NCBI GenBank assembly: GCA_002451065.1
Contig: DKBC01000049.1
Location: 1 to 11,832 of the forward strand
DNA from: Betaproteobacteria bacterium UBA6910
GTDB taxonomy: Bacteria; Pseudomonadota; Gammaproteobacteria; Burkholderiales; UBA6910
Length of the DNA stretch: 11,832 nt
Reading direction: 5' to 3'
Position numbers and translations under genes: made by a program. Under the pieces are notes generated by a model, which saw only the letters and a list, made by a program, of their open reading frames with translations, ran no database searches and was not told where the DNA came from. The stretch's first letter is position 1. Every line of letters begins with the position of its first letter. Shown here in pieces: positions 5,257 through 11,665 of the stretch.

Positions 5257-6036
5257 ATGAAGCTCATCCAGGTCAGCGACACCCACCTCGGAGAGCCGGG
5301 GGAACGCGTGTTCGGCCTCGATCCTGCGGCGGCGCTCGAGCAGTGCGTCGCCCATATCAATGCCCACCACGCCGACGCGGCGCTATGCGTCGTGACCGGG
5401 GACTTGGTGAACGCGGGAACCGGGTCCGAGTATGCGGGCCTCAAGCGAGTGCTGTCGCGGCTGGCGATGCCCTATCGCCTGATACCCGGTAATCACGACG
5501 CGCGGGACGCCCTCAAGGCCGGATTTCCGGACATGCGTCTGGAGGGGAAAGATTTCCTGCATCAGTCGGTCGAGACACCCGACGCAACGCTGCTGCTGCT
5601 GGATACGCACGAACCGGGCAAGGAATCCGGACGGATTTGTGACGGGAGATTGGCCTGGATCGAGGCGCGGCTTGCCGAAAGCGCGAAACCGGTACTGGTA
5701 TTCATGCATCATCCGCCGGTTGCGATCGGCCACCAGGCCATGGACCGCATGCCGTTGCGCAACCCCGGGCCGTTCCTGGAGCTACTGGGACGCCACCGGG
5801 GCAAGGTGAGGCATGTCTTTTTCGGCCACGTGCACCGGCCGTTTTTTACGGTGCTGGACGGGATCGGCTACTCGTCCGTGCCCGGCACCTGCCACCAGAT
5901 TTCCCTGATTGGGATGGAGCGCGGGGACCTCTACGCGTCCTCGGAGCCCGGCGGCTACGGGGTCATCCTGTTCGATGGAGTCCGGGTCGGCGTGCACATG
6001 CAGGCATTTGCCGACGCCGCGGTGTTTGATGTGTGA
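5257..6036 (+). CDS. Class III cyclic-nucleotide phosphodiesterase-like metallophosphoesterase
   Basis: A 259-residue calcineurin-like enzyme resembling CpdA and mycobacterial Rv0805, which hydrolyse cyclic nucleotides (cAMP among others) with a two-metal centre. All metal-binding motifs are present: D8-x-H10, G48-D49, the G-N-H-D box (N79, H80, D81), a His in the Phe-Met-His-His-Pro-Pro motif (H151/H152), and Gly-His-Val-His (H191, H193). It has no signal peptide, so it is cytoplasmic. The ATG at 5257 gives the standard family N-terminus (Met-Lys-Leu-Ile-Gln-Val-Ser-Asp-Thr-His). The frame stays open upstream into the HPF gene, but that part is out-of-frame shadow. There is no clear Shine-Dalgarno, and a strong hairpin occupies that spot. 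As the third gene of the CBS-HPF operon it may lower a cyclic nucleotide signal during low-oxygen dormancy; the true substrate is unknown. Confidence 0.88.
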   Translation: MKLIQVSDTHLGEPGERVFGLDPAAALEQCVAHINAHHADAALCVVTGDLVNAGTGSEYAGLKRVLSRLAMPYRLIPGNHDARDALKAGFPDMRLEGKDFLHQSVETPDATLLLLDTHEPGKESGRICDGRLAWIEARLAESAKPVLVFMHHPPVAIGHQAMDRMPLRNPGPFLELLGRHRGKVRHVFFGHVHRPFFTVLDGIGYSSVPGTCHQISLIGMERGDLYASSEPGGYGVILFDGVRVGVHMQAFADAAVFDV

Positions 6037-6051
6037 ACCGGCGGCGGATGG

Positions 6052-6264
6052 TCAGCGTATGCGTCGCGCCGTGTATTCCTCCTCGATATTGTCCTTGAAA
6101 TAGCTGCCGGGGGAGGGGGCGGCCATCAGACGCCGGTGCACCTCGGGCGAAACCCGGGAATACTGGATGATGCTCCCGCTGGTGAACTCCACTTCGATGG
6201 TTTGTGACGACGGATCGTAGCCCACCGAGCGGAGGTTGGTTGCATTGACTCTCTTGCGTTCCAT
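6052..6264 (-). CDS. KTSC-domain protein
   Basis: A 70-residue protein that is one KTSC domain, named for the lysyl-tRNA synthetase C-terminus where it also occurs; the domain is suspected, not proven, to bind RNA. The pattern is clear: an opening Val-x-Ala-Thr-Asn-Leu, Ser-Val-Gly-Tyr-Asp, an Ile-Glu-Val-Glu-Phe-x-x-Gly-Ser strand, a Val-Ser-Pro-Glu-Val turn, then Ala-x-Ser-x-Gly-Ser-Tyr-Phe and the final Ile-x-x-x-Tyr-x-x-Arg-Arg-Ile. The first Tyr of the family's usual Tyr-x-Tyr is Ile here (I33-Q34-Y35). The ATG at 6264 is chosen because it starts the domain and GGGAAGGGAAG lies just upstream; a longer open frame runs into rtcB but is out-of-frame shadow. It begins 23 bp after rtcB ends on the same strand, so it is probably cotranscribed with the RNA-repair genes. 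Confidence 0.88.
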   Translation of the reverse strand: MERKRVNATNLRSVGYDPSSQTIEVEFTSGSIIQYSRVSPEVHRRLMAAPSPGSYFKDNIEEEYTARRIR

Positions 6265-6287
6265 GTTCTTCCCTTCCCAAACGCCTG

Positions 6288-7721
6288 CTACCCCTTGATG
6301 CACGCCTTGGGGCGCAGGAACGCGACCCGGCGCGCGAGTCCTGCCTGCTCCGTGGCTTCGGCCACCAAATCCACGTCCTTGTAAGCGCCTGGCGCCTCTT
6401 CCGCCGCACCGCGCATGGACCGGGTGCGGACCAGGATTCCCTTGCCCCGCAGTTCGTCCACCAGCTGCCGGCCCTGCCATCGCTTCAGCGCCTGGGCCCG
6501 GCTCATGGCGCGGCCAGCCCCATGACTGGCCGACGCGAACGCGGGGTTCCTCTCTTCGGCGTTCCCGGCGAGGATATAGGACCCCGTGCCCATACTGCCG
6601 CCGATGATGACCGGCTGGCCCGCTTCCCGGTAGCGCGCCGGCAGCGCCGGATGCCCGGGTCCGAAAGCCCGGGTCGCTCCCTTGCGATGGATGTAAAGGC
6701 CGCGCACGCGCCCCTGCACCCGGTGCCTCTCCAGCTTGCAGGTATTGTGAGACACATCGAACAGCGTCTCCAACCGCGCATCCGGGGTTATGGCGCCGAA
6801 CACTTTCCGGGTCAGGTGAGCGAGGATCTGCCGATTGGCCAGGGCGCAGTTGATGGCGGAATTCATGGCGCCCAGGTATTGCTGGCCCTCGGGAGACAGA
6901 ATGGGCGCGCAGGCCAGTTCCCGGTCCGGGAGCCGGATTCCGAGCCTCCCGGCGGCCTTGGCCAGCTTCACCAGGTAATCGGTGCCCACTTGGTGTCCTA
7001 AACCGCGGGAGCCGCAGTGAATCGACACCAGGATCTGTCCCTCCCGCAAGCCGAAGGCGCGGGCCGCGTCCTCATCGTGGATCCGCTCTACCACCTGCAC
7101 CTCGAGGTAATGATTCCCGGAGCCCAGGGTGCCCATCTCGCCGCGCTGCCGCTTCTTGGCCAGGTCCGAAACGCAGGAGGGATCTGCGCCGGACACCCGG
7201 CCGTGTTCTTCCACGTATTGCAAATCTTCGCTTGATCCGTAGCCTTCGCGCACCGCCCATTCGGCGCCGTTGAGCAGAACCACGTCCAGTTCCTTGGGCG
7301 AGAGCCTGATGTCGCCTTCCTCTCCCACCCCGGCGGGAATGGTGCGGAACAGGGTCTCGGCCAGGCGCTCCATGAGCGGCGCGAGACCGGAGAGCGTGAG
7401 ATCGGTGCGCAGGCAGCGAATGCCGCAGGAAATATCGAATCCAACGCCGCCGGCCGAGATGATGCCGCCGGCCTCGGCGTCGAAGGCCGCAACCCCGCCG
7501 ATGGGAAAGCCATAGCCCCAGTGGGCATCCGGCATGGTCATCGCGGATCCCACCAGGCCGGGCAGCGCCGCCACGTTGGCGATCTGCTCCAGCACCTTGT
7601 TGTCCATGGTTTCCAGCAGCTCACGGCTGCCGAAGAGCACGATAGGCGCCCGCTCCTCGCCCTCGGCGCGGGGAAGCGTCCAGGAGATGGGGCTCAACGG
7701 CTTCAGTCTGGAAATGTCCAT
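6288..7721 (-). CDS. rtcB: RtcB RNA ligase (3'-phosphate/5'-hydroxyl joining)
   Basis: A 477-residue RtcB, the GTP- and Mn-dependent ligase that joins RNA 3'-phosphate (or 2',3'-cyclic phosphate) to 5'-OH ends. Its length matches the archaeal-type long form (about 480) rather than E. coli RtcB (408). The catalytic set is intact: D96 and C99 (Gly-Phe-Asp-Ile-Ser-Cys), H204 (Gly-Asn-His-Tyr), H235 (His-Cys-Gly-Ser-Arg-Gly), H325 (Ser-His-Asn), and H400 in Ser-His-Gly-Ala-Gly-Arg, the position of the guanylylated histidine (His404 in the Pyrococcus enzyme). His-Arg-Lys-Gly-Ala-Thr-Arg-Ala-Phe at 345-353 is also typical. The ATG at 7721 is preferred over a TTG at 7742: GAGGG overlaps the archease stop and is 4 bases before the ATG, suggesting translational coupling. 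Archease lies directly upstream and a KTSC protein downstream. Confidence 0.96.
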   Translation of the reverse strand: MDISRLKPLSPISWTLPRAEGEERAPIVLFGSRELLETMDNKVLEQIANVAALPGLVGSAMTMPDAHWGYGFPIGGVAAFDAEAGGIISAGGVGFDISCGIRCLRTDLTLSGLAPLMERLAETLFRTIPAGVGEEGDIRLSPKELDVVLLNGAEWAVREGYGSSEDLQYVEEHGRVSGADPSCVSDLAKKRQRGEMGTLGSGNHYLEVQVVERIHDEDAARAFGLREGQILVSIHCGSRGLGHQVGTDYLVKLAKAAGRLGIRLPDRELACAPILSPEGQQYLGAMNSAINCALANRQILAHLTRKVFGAITPDARLETLFDVSHNTCKLERHRVQGRVRGLYIHRKGATRAFGPGHPALPARYREAGQPVIIGGSMGTGSYILAGNAEERNPAFASASHGAGRAMSRAQALKRWQGRQLVDELRGKGILVRTRSMRGAAEEAPGAYKDVDLVAEATEQAGLARRVAFLRPKACIKG

Positions 7722-7728
7722 GGGGCCC

Positions 7729-8145
7729 TCATACGTCGACAATGCATCTTGCTTCCCAGACGCCTTCGCGCTCCCTGACGGAAAGCATGGTCAGGGTCGC
7801 CCCCTTGACCTCCGTGCCGCGGTCCTGTCCCGCCTTCCACGGCATGCCCCAGGCGAGGCCGCTCCAATGATCACCGCGCCGCTGCAGCCGGAACCTGCCG
7901 AGAGCGAGTCCCCGCTCGCGGGCGGCGCCGAGAAGGCCGTTGAGCCACGCCACGAGGGCGAAATCCGGGTCGCTCTCCTCAAACTCCACCTTCACCTGCT
8001 GGCGAGGCTCGATGGCGGCGGGATCGGCCATGATCGCAAAGGTTGCTTCGGCGGCCGATTCGAGGCAGCGCTCGAGGGTACCGCCGCGCCCGATGATGCC
8101 GATGTCCGCGTCATGCTCGAAGTATCTGTCTGCGGAGAGGTGCAT
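7729..8145 (-). CDS. Archease (RtcB activation cofactor)
   Basis: A 138-residue archease, the small protein that lets RtcB turn over repeatedly by promoting its guanylylation and that can widen its nucleotide use. Typical features are the N-terminal Tyr-Phe-Glu-His-Asp-Ala-Asp-Ile-Gly (residues 8-16), the Leu-Val-Ala-Trp-Leu-Asn-Gly-Leu-Leu helix in the middle, and the C-terminal Thr-Glu-Val-Lys-Gly-Ala-Thr strand followed by Cys-Ile-Val-Asp-Val with the terminal metal-binding Asp. The ATG at 8145 starts the domain; the frame remains open to 8259 but that part is Ser/Arg-rich and would overlap the divergent PHP gene. The Shine-Dalgarno is weak (TTGGA directly before the ATG). The stop overlaps the rtcB ribosome-binding site, so the pair should be made together. 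Confidence 0.93.
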   Translation of the reverse strand: MHLSADRYFEHDADIGIIGRGGTLERCLESAAEATFAIMADPAAIEPRQQVKVEFEESDPDFALVAWLNGLLGAARERGLALGRFRLQRRGDHWSGLAWGMPWKAGQDRGTEVKGATLTMLSVREREGVWEARCIVDV

Positions 8146-8204
8146 TCCAATTATGCTGATTCTCGATTGGCTCGGAGTTCGTTCAGCCCTGGCGGGGGAT
8201 TTGC

Positions 8205-8210
8205 TATGAT
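8205..8210 (+). promoter_or_regulatory. -10 element of the PHP phosphoesterase promoter
   Basis: TATGAT at 8205-8210 is a five-of-six match to the sigma70 -10 consensus. TTCAGC at 8182-8187, 17 bp upstream, is a poor but possible -35. The predicted transcription start is near 8217, about 20 bp before the PHP gene ATG. It lies in the 91-bp divergent region shared with archease, which shows no operator I can name. Confidence 0.55.
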
Positions 8211-8236
8211 GCGCGCTTTTCCGGCTTCGCGCGGCC

Positions 8237-9085
8237 ATGTTGCCACTGGATCTGCACACTCATTCCACTATATCAGACGGCCTCCTCAGCCCCTCGGATC
8301 TCGTGGCGCGTGCCGCCCGGCACGGAGTGCGTGCGCTGGCGCTTACCGATCACGACGACGTGGGCGGTATCGGCGAGGCATCGGCCACCGCCCGGCAGTT
8401 TGGCATCAAGCTGATCCCGGGGGTCGAAATCTCGGTCACCTGGAGAAATCATACTATCCACATAGTTGGACTGGGAATTGATCCGACGAATGCGGCGCTG
8501 CTGACGGGGCTCGAGACGGTAAGGTCGGGCCGCGCCGAGCGGGCCGAGCGCATGGCCCAGTCCCTGGCGCGCGTCGGCATCGGCTCCAGCCTGGAGGGGG
8601 CCCTGCGCCATGCCCGGAACCCCCGCCTCTTATCACGCACCCATTTTGCGCGGTTTCTTGTGGAGCAGGGCCACGCCCGGGACGTGAAGCGTGTCTTCAA
8701 TCGGTTTCTCGCGAAGGGCAAGCCGGGTTACGTCAGCCACCGCTGGGCGGATCTGGATTCGGCTGCGACCTGGATCCGGGCCGCGGGGGGTATCGCGATC
8801 ATCGCCCATCCCGGCCGCTACGGCATCGGCAAGAACCTGATGCGGGGTCTTCTTGCCGAGTTTCGGGACCTGGGGGGATCCGGCATCGAGGTGGTCACCG
8901 GCAACCATACCCAGGCCCAGTTCCATGAATTCGCGGCTCTGGCCCGGGAATTCGGGCTGCTAGCGTCCGCGGGTTCAGATTTTCACGGGCCGGAGGAAAG
9001 CTTCATGGACGTGGGCCGGCTTCCGGAGCTTCCGCCCGGGTGCGCCACGGTGTGGGCGCGTCACTGGCAGGAACTGATCCAGTAG
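8237..9085 (+). CDS. PHP-domain phosphoesterase (RNase AM / 3',5'-bisphosphate nucleotidase type)
   Basis: A 282-residue cytoplasmic PHP-domain enzyme of the YciV/TrpH group. E. coli YciV is RNase AM, a 5'-3' exonuclease maturing RNA 5' ends, and a Chromobacterium homolog dephosphorylates 3',5'-bisphosphate nucleotides. Metal ligands are visible: H7-x-H9 in Asp-Leu-His-Thr-His-Ser, D14, H39 in Leu-Thr-Asp-His-Asp, E64 in Pro-Gly-Val-Glu-Ile, H75, H191 in Ala-His-Pro-Gly-Arg, and D248-x-H250 in Gly-Ser-Asp-Phe-His-Gly-Pro. The ATG at 8237 starts the domain directly; there is no Shine-Dalgarno (GCGGCC precedes the ATG). It heads the cluster with yciO (8 bp gap), the same pairing as in E. coli. 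Both RNA processing and pAp removal are possible, and I cannot separate them from sequence. Confidence 0.92.
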   Translation: MLPLDLHTHSTISDGLLSPSDLVARAARHGVRALALTDHDDVGGIGEASATARQFGIKLIPGVEISVTWRNHTIHIVGLGIDPTNAALLTGLETVRSGRAERAERMAQSLARVGIGSSLEGALRHARNPRLLSRTHFARFLVEQGHARDVKRVFNRFLAKGKPGYVSHRWADLDSAATWIRAAGGIAIIAHPGRYGIGKNLMRGLLAEFRDLGGSGIEVVTGNHTQAQFHEFAALAREFGLLASAGSDFHGPEESFMDVGRLPELPPGCATVWARHWQELIQ

Positions 9086-9093
9086 CGGTCCTC

Positions 9094-9723
9094 ATGGCCC
9101 AGTTCTTCACCGTCCACTCCCAGGACCCCCAGCCGAGGCTGATCCGCCAGGCGGCGGAAATCCTGCGCTCCGGCGGCGTAATGGTCTATCCCACCGATTC
9201 CTGTTATGCCTTCGGCTGCGTCATCGGGGACAAGGATGCGATAAAGCGCATCCGCGACATTCGCGGCGTGGACGAGAAGCACCACCTCACGCTGGTATGC
9301 AGCGATCTCGCGGCAATTGCCCATTACGCGAGGGTCGATAACCGTCAATTCCGGCTGCTGCGCAACGCCTTTCCCGGAAGCTACACCTTCATTCTCGAGG
9401 CGACCAAGGAGGTGCCGCGGCGCCTGCAGCACCCCAAGCGCCGGACCATCGGCGTGCGCATTCCCGACCATCCCGTGGCGCTGGCATTGCTCGCGGAGCT
9501 GGGGGAGCCCATTCTGAGCTCCACGTTGCAGCTGCCGGGTGACGACTATCCGCTGAATGATGCTTACGATATCCGCGAGCGCCTGGAGCGAAGGGTTGAC
9601 CTCATAATCGACGCGGGGTCCTGCGGGCTCGAAGCCACGACGGTGGTGGATATCACCGGGGAGGCTCCGGTGGTGGTGCGACGGGGCAAGGGAGATCTCG
9701 GTCGCCTCGGACTCGCCGGCTGA
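9094..9723 (+). CDS. yciO: YciO-family protein (TsaC/Sua5-like fold)
   Basis: A 209-residue YrdC-fold protein of the YciO branch, related to threonylcarbamoyl-AMP synthase (TsaC/Sua5) of the tRNA t6A pathway. Visible blocks are Val-Tyr-Pro-Thr-Asp-Ser-Cys-Tyr-Ala-Phe-Gly-Cys, Lys-Arg-Ile-Arg-Asp-Ile-Arg-Gly-Val-Asp, Pro-Gly-Ser-Tyr-Thr-Phe-Ile-Leu, Thr-Ile-Gly-Val-Arg-Ile-Pro-Asp, and a C-terminal Val-Val-Arg-Arg-Gly-Lys-Gly. Where true TsaC has a Thr-Ser-Ala-Asn-x-Ser-Gly loop, this has Ser-Ser-Thr-Leu-Gln-Leu-Pro-Gly-Asp, the YciO variant. YciO is therefore not assumed to make t6A, and its function is unsettled. The ATG at 9094 follows the PHP stop by 8 bp; no good Shine-Dalgarno is present, so coupling to the PHP gene is likely. 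A strong hairpin follows the stop. Confidence 0.92.
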   Translation: MAQFFTVHSQDPQPRLIRQAAEILRSGGVMVYPTDSCYAFGCVIGDKDAIKRIRDIRGVDEKHHLTLVCSDLAAIAHYARVDNRQFRLLRNAFPGSYTFILEATKEVPRRLQHPKRRTIGVRIPDHPVALALLAELGEPILSSTLQLPGDDYPLNDAYDIRERLERRVDLIIDAGSCGLEATTVVDITGEAPVVVRRGKGDLGRLGLAG

Positions 9724-9747
9724 CCCGCCCGCGGCGGGCGGGCGGGT
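9723..9747 (+). terminator. GC-only hairpin after yciO (possible terminator or mRNA end)
   Basis: A perfect 10-bp stem (ACCCGCCCGC at 9723-9732 with GCGGGCGGGT at 9738-9747) closes a GGCGG loop, starting at the last base of the yciO stop codon. Only TCT follows rather than a T-run, so Rho-independent termination would be partial at best. It divides the PHP-yciO pair from the protease-trpS pair. Confidence 0.5.
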
Positions 9748-9752
9748 TCTGA

Positions 9753-9758
9753 TAGAAT
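9753..9758 (+). promoter_or_regulatory. Possible -10 element before the M50 protease gene
   Basis: TAGAAT (five of six consensus bases) at 9753-9758 is followed after 8 bases by the protease ATG. A start of transcription 6-7 bases downstream would leave almost no leader. No -35 hexamer is visible, since the region is the hairpin stem. It could mark a leaderless transcript. Confidence 0.35.
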
Positions 9759-9766
9759 TTGCGGCC

Positions 9767-10423
9767 ATGGAGTCCTTCATTCAGGCGGTCGCCATCTATG
9801 CGCTGCCTGTCATCTTCGCCATCACCCTGCACGAGGCCGCCCATGGGTACGTCGCCAGGCATTTCGGCGACACCACGGCCTATGCCCTGGGGCGGGTCAG
9901 CCTGAATCCTTTGCGGCACATCGATCCCGTGGGCACCATCGCCGTGCCGCTGGGGCTGCTTTTGATCAGCAAGCTTTTCGGAGGGGCGGGTTTCCTGTTC
10001 GGCTGGGCCAAGCCGGTGCCGGTCAATTTCGGCAACCTGCGCCACCCCAAGCGCGACATGCTGTGGGTTGCCGCGGCCGGCCCGGGCGCGAACTTCGCGA
10101 TGGCGCTGTTCTGGGCGCTGATGATCCGCTTTGCCGTGGCCCTGCCGGAGGCGATGGCGGTGCCCCTGTCGCTCATGGGCCAGGCCGGGGTGCAAATCAA
10201 CATCGTGCTCATGGTGCTTAACCTGCTGCCGATCCCGCCCCTGGACGGCGGGCGTATTGCTGTCAGCCTGCTGCCCTCCCGCGCGGCCTACCAGTTCTCC
10301 CTGATAGAGCCTTACGGAATCATGATTCTGCTGGCGCTGCTGCTGACCGGGCTGCTGGGCCGCATTCTATGGCCCTTCGTGGAATTGCTGGAACGCCTGG
10401 TCTATTTCATCTTCGGATTCTGA
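9767..10423 (+). CDS. Site-2 protease-like M50 membrane metalloprotease
   Basis: A 218-residue integral membrane protein with the M50 family zinc motif His-Glu-Ala-Ala-His (H22, E23, H26) in the first helix and the third ligand D160 in Asn-Leu-Leu-Pro-Ile-Pro-Pro-Leu-Asp-Gly-Gly-Arg in a later helix. About six hydrophobic segments are visible. Ala-Gly-Pro-Gly-Ala-Asn (104-109) and the Lys-Pro-Val-Pro-Val-Asn loop are typical of the compact, PDZ-free branch of site-2 proteases. These enzymes cut transmembrane segments of regulatory proteins, but the substrate of this widely conserved branch is not established. There is no Shine-Dalgarno before the ATG at 9767. The stop is 4 bp before trpS, a conserved arrangement in related bacteria. 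Confidence 0.93.
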   Translation: MESFIQAVAIYALPVIFAITLHEAAHGYVARHFGDTTAYALGRVSLNPLRHIDPVGTIAVPLGLLLISKLFGGAGFLFGWAKPVPVNFGNLRHPKRDMLWVAAAGPGANFAMALFWALMIRFAVALPEAMAVPLSLMGQAGVQINIVLMVLNLLPIPPLDGGRIAVSLLPSRAAYQFSLIEPYGIMILLALLLTGLLGRILWPFVELLERLVYFIFGF

Positions 10424-10427
10424 CTTC

Positions 10428-11630
10428 ATGTTCACTGAACGCATCCTATCGGGCATGCGCCCTACCGGGCGCCTGCACCTCGGGCATTACCACGGTGTCC
10501 TCAGGAACTGGGTGCGGCTCCAGCTTGAGTACGAGTGCTATTTTTTCGTGGCCGACTGGCACGCACTGACCACCCATTACGACGAGCCGGAGGTTATCGA
10601 GCAACATGTGTGGGACATGGTGGTCGACTGGCTCGCGGCAGGCGTGGACCCGGCGCGGGCGACGCTGTTCATCCAGTCCCAGGTGCCCGAGCATGCCGAG
10701 CTGCACCTGCTGCTGTCCATGATCACCCCCCTGGGATGGCTCGAGCGCGTTCCCACCTACAAGGACCAGCAGGAGAAGCTCAGCGAGAAGGACCTGTCCA
10801 CCTATGGCTTTCTCGGCTATCCGCTGCTCCAGGGGGCGGACATCCTCATCTACCGGGCCACCAAGGTGCCGGTGGGGGAAGACCAGGTGCCCCACATCGA
10901 GTTCACCCGGGAGATTGCCCGCCGCTTCAACCACCTTTACGGGAAGGAGCCGGGTTTCGAGGAGAAAGCGGAACTCGCGGTGAGGAGGCTCGGGTCCAAG
11001 AAAGGGAAGCTCTACCGGGAGCTGCGCACTCGCTACCAGGAGCAGGGGGACGACGAGGCTCTGGCGGCGGCCAAGGCGCTGCTGCAGGAACAGCAGAATC
11101 TGTCCCTGGGGGACGAGGAGCGGCTGTATGGATACCTGGAAGGCGGCGGGAAGATGATCCTGTCGGAGCCGAGCGCGCTCCTGACATCCGCCTCGCGCAT
11201 GCCGGGCCTCGACGGCCAGAAGATGTCCAAGTCGTACAACAACACCATCGGCCTGCGGGAAGAGGGGGAAGGCATCACGCGGAAGATTCGCACCATGCCC
11301 ACGGACCCGGCCCGGGTGCGGCGAACCGATCCGGGTGACCCGGATAAGTGCCCCGTATGGCAGTTCCATCTCGTCTATTCAGACGAAAAGACCCGGGAAT
11401 GGGTAACTCAGGGCTGCACGAGCGCGGGGATCGGCTGCCTGGAGTGCAAGCAGCCGGTGATCGAGGCGGTGCTGGCCGAGCAGGAGCCGATGCGCGAACG
11501 TGCCCGCATGTTCGAGGAGGACCCTACGCTGGTACGCAACATCATCGCCGATGGATGCGAAAAGGCGAGGGAATTGGCCCAGGAAACCCTGCGGGACGTG
11601 AAGCAGGCCATGGGACTCAATTACGTGTGA
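10428..11630 (+). CDS. trpS: Tryptophan--tRNA ligase (long form)
   Basis: A 400-residue class I aminoacyl-tRNA synthetase that charges tRNA-Trp. The HIGH motif appears as H17-Leu-Gly-H20 after Ser-Gly-Met-Arg-Pro-Thr-Gly, and the KMSKS loop is exact at 265-269. The tryptophan-binding region has Gly-Asp/Glu-Asp-Gln-x-x-His (Val-Gly-Glu-Asp-Gln-Val-Pro-His-Ile-Glu), and the Gly-Cys-Thr-x-Ala-Gly-Ile-Gly-Cys-x-x-Cys-Lys motif lies near residue 330. It is longer than E. coli TrpS (334). The extra length lies largely between the nucleotide fold and KMSKS (about 175-245), a charged helical insertion (Lys/Glu/Gln-rich); long TrpS proteins are known in some proteobacteria, so this is not a fusion artefact. 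The ATG is 4 bp after the protease stop, with a poor Shine-Dalgarno. Confidence 0.97.
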   Translation: MFTERILSGMRPTGRLHLGHYHGVLRNWVRLQLEYECYFFVADWHALTTHYDEPEVIEQHVWDMVVDWLAAGVDPARATLFIQSQVPEHAELHLLLSMITPLGWLERVPTYKDQQEKLSEKDLSTYGFLGYPLLQGADILIYRATKVPVGEDQVPHIEFTREIARRFNHLYGKEPGFEEKAELAVRRLGSKKGKLYRELRTRYQEQGDDEALAAAKALLQEQQNLSLGDEERLYGYLEGGGKMILSEPSALLTSASRMPGLDGQKMSKSYNNTIGLREEGEGITRKIRTMPTDPARVRRTDPGDPDKCPVWQFHLVYSDEKTREWVTQGCTSAGIGCLECKQPVIEAVLAEQEPMRERARMFEEDPTLVRNIIADGCEKARELAQETLRDVKQAMGLNYV

Positions 11631-11665
11631 TGGCTGACGCGCAGCGGCGCCCCCGGATCCGATGA
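11630..11665 (+). other. 11-codon mini-ORF bridging trpS and scpA
   Basis: An ATG at 11630-11632 overlaps the trpS stop (TGATG), and after 11 codons (Met-Ala-Asp-Ala-Gln-Arg-Arg-Pro-Arg-Ile-Arg) a TGA at 11663-11665 overlaps the scpA ATG (ATGA). A ribosome finishing trpS could re-initiate twice and be delivered to scpA, which has only a weak Shine-Dalgarno of its own. The product is unlikely to matter. The double overlap may be chance. Confidence 0.25.

Noticed and set aside
7722..7742. TTG start adding seven residues to RtcB
   Set aside because: The ATG at 7721 has GAGGG just upstream overlapping the archease stop, and family alignment does not need the extra residues.
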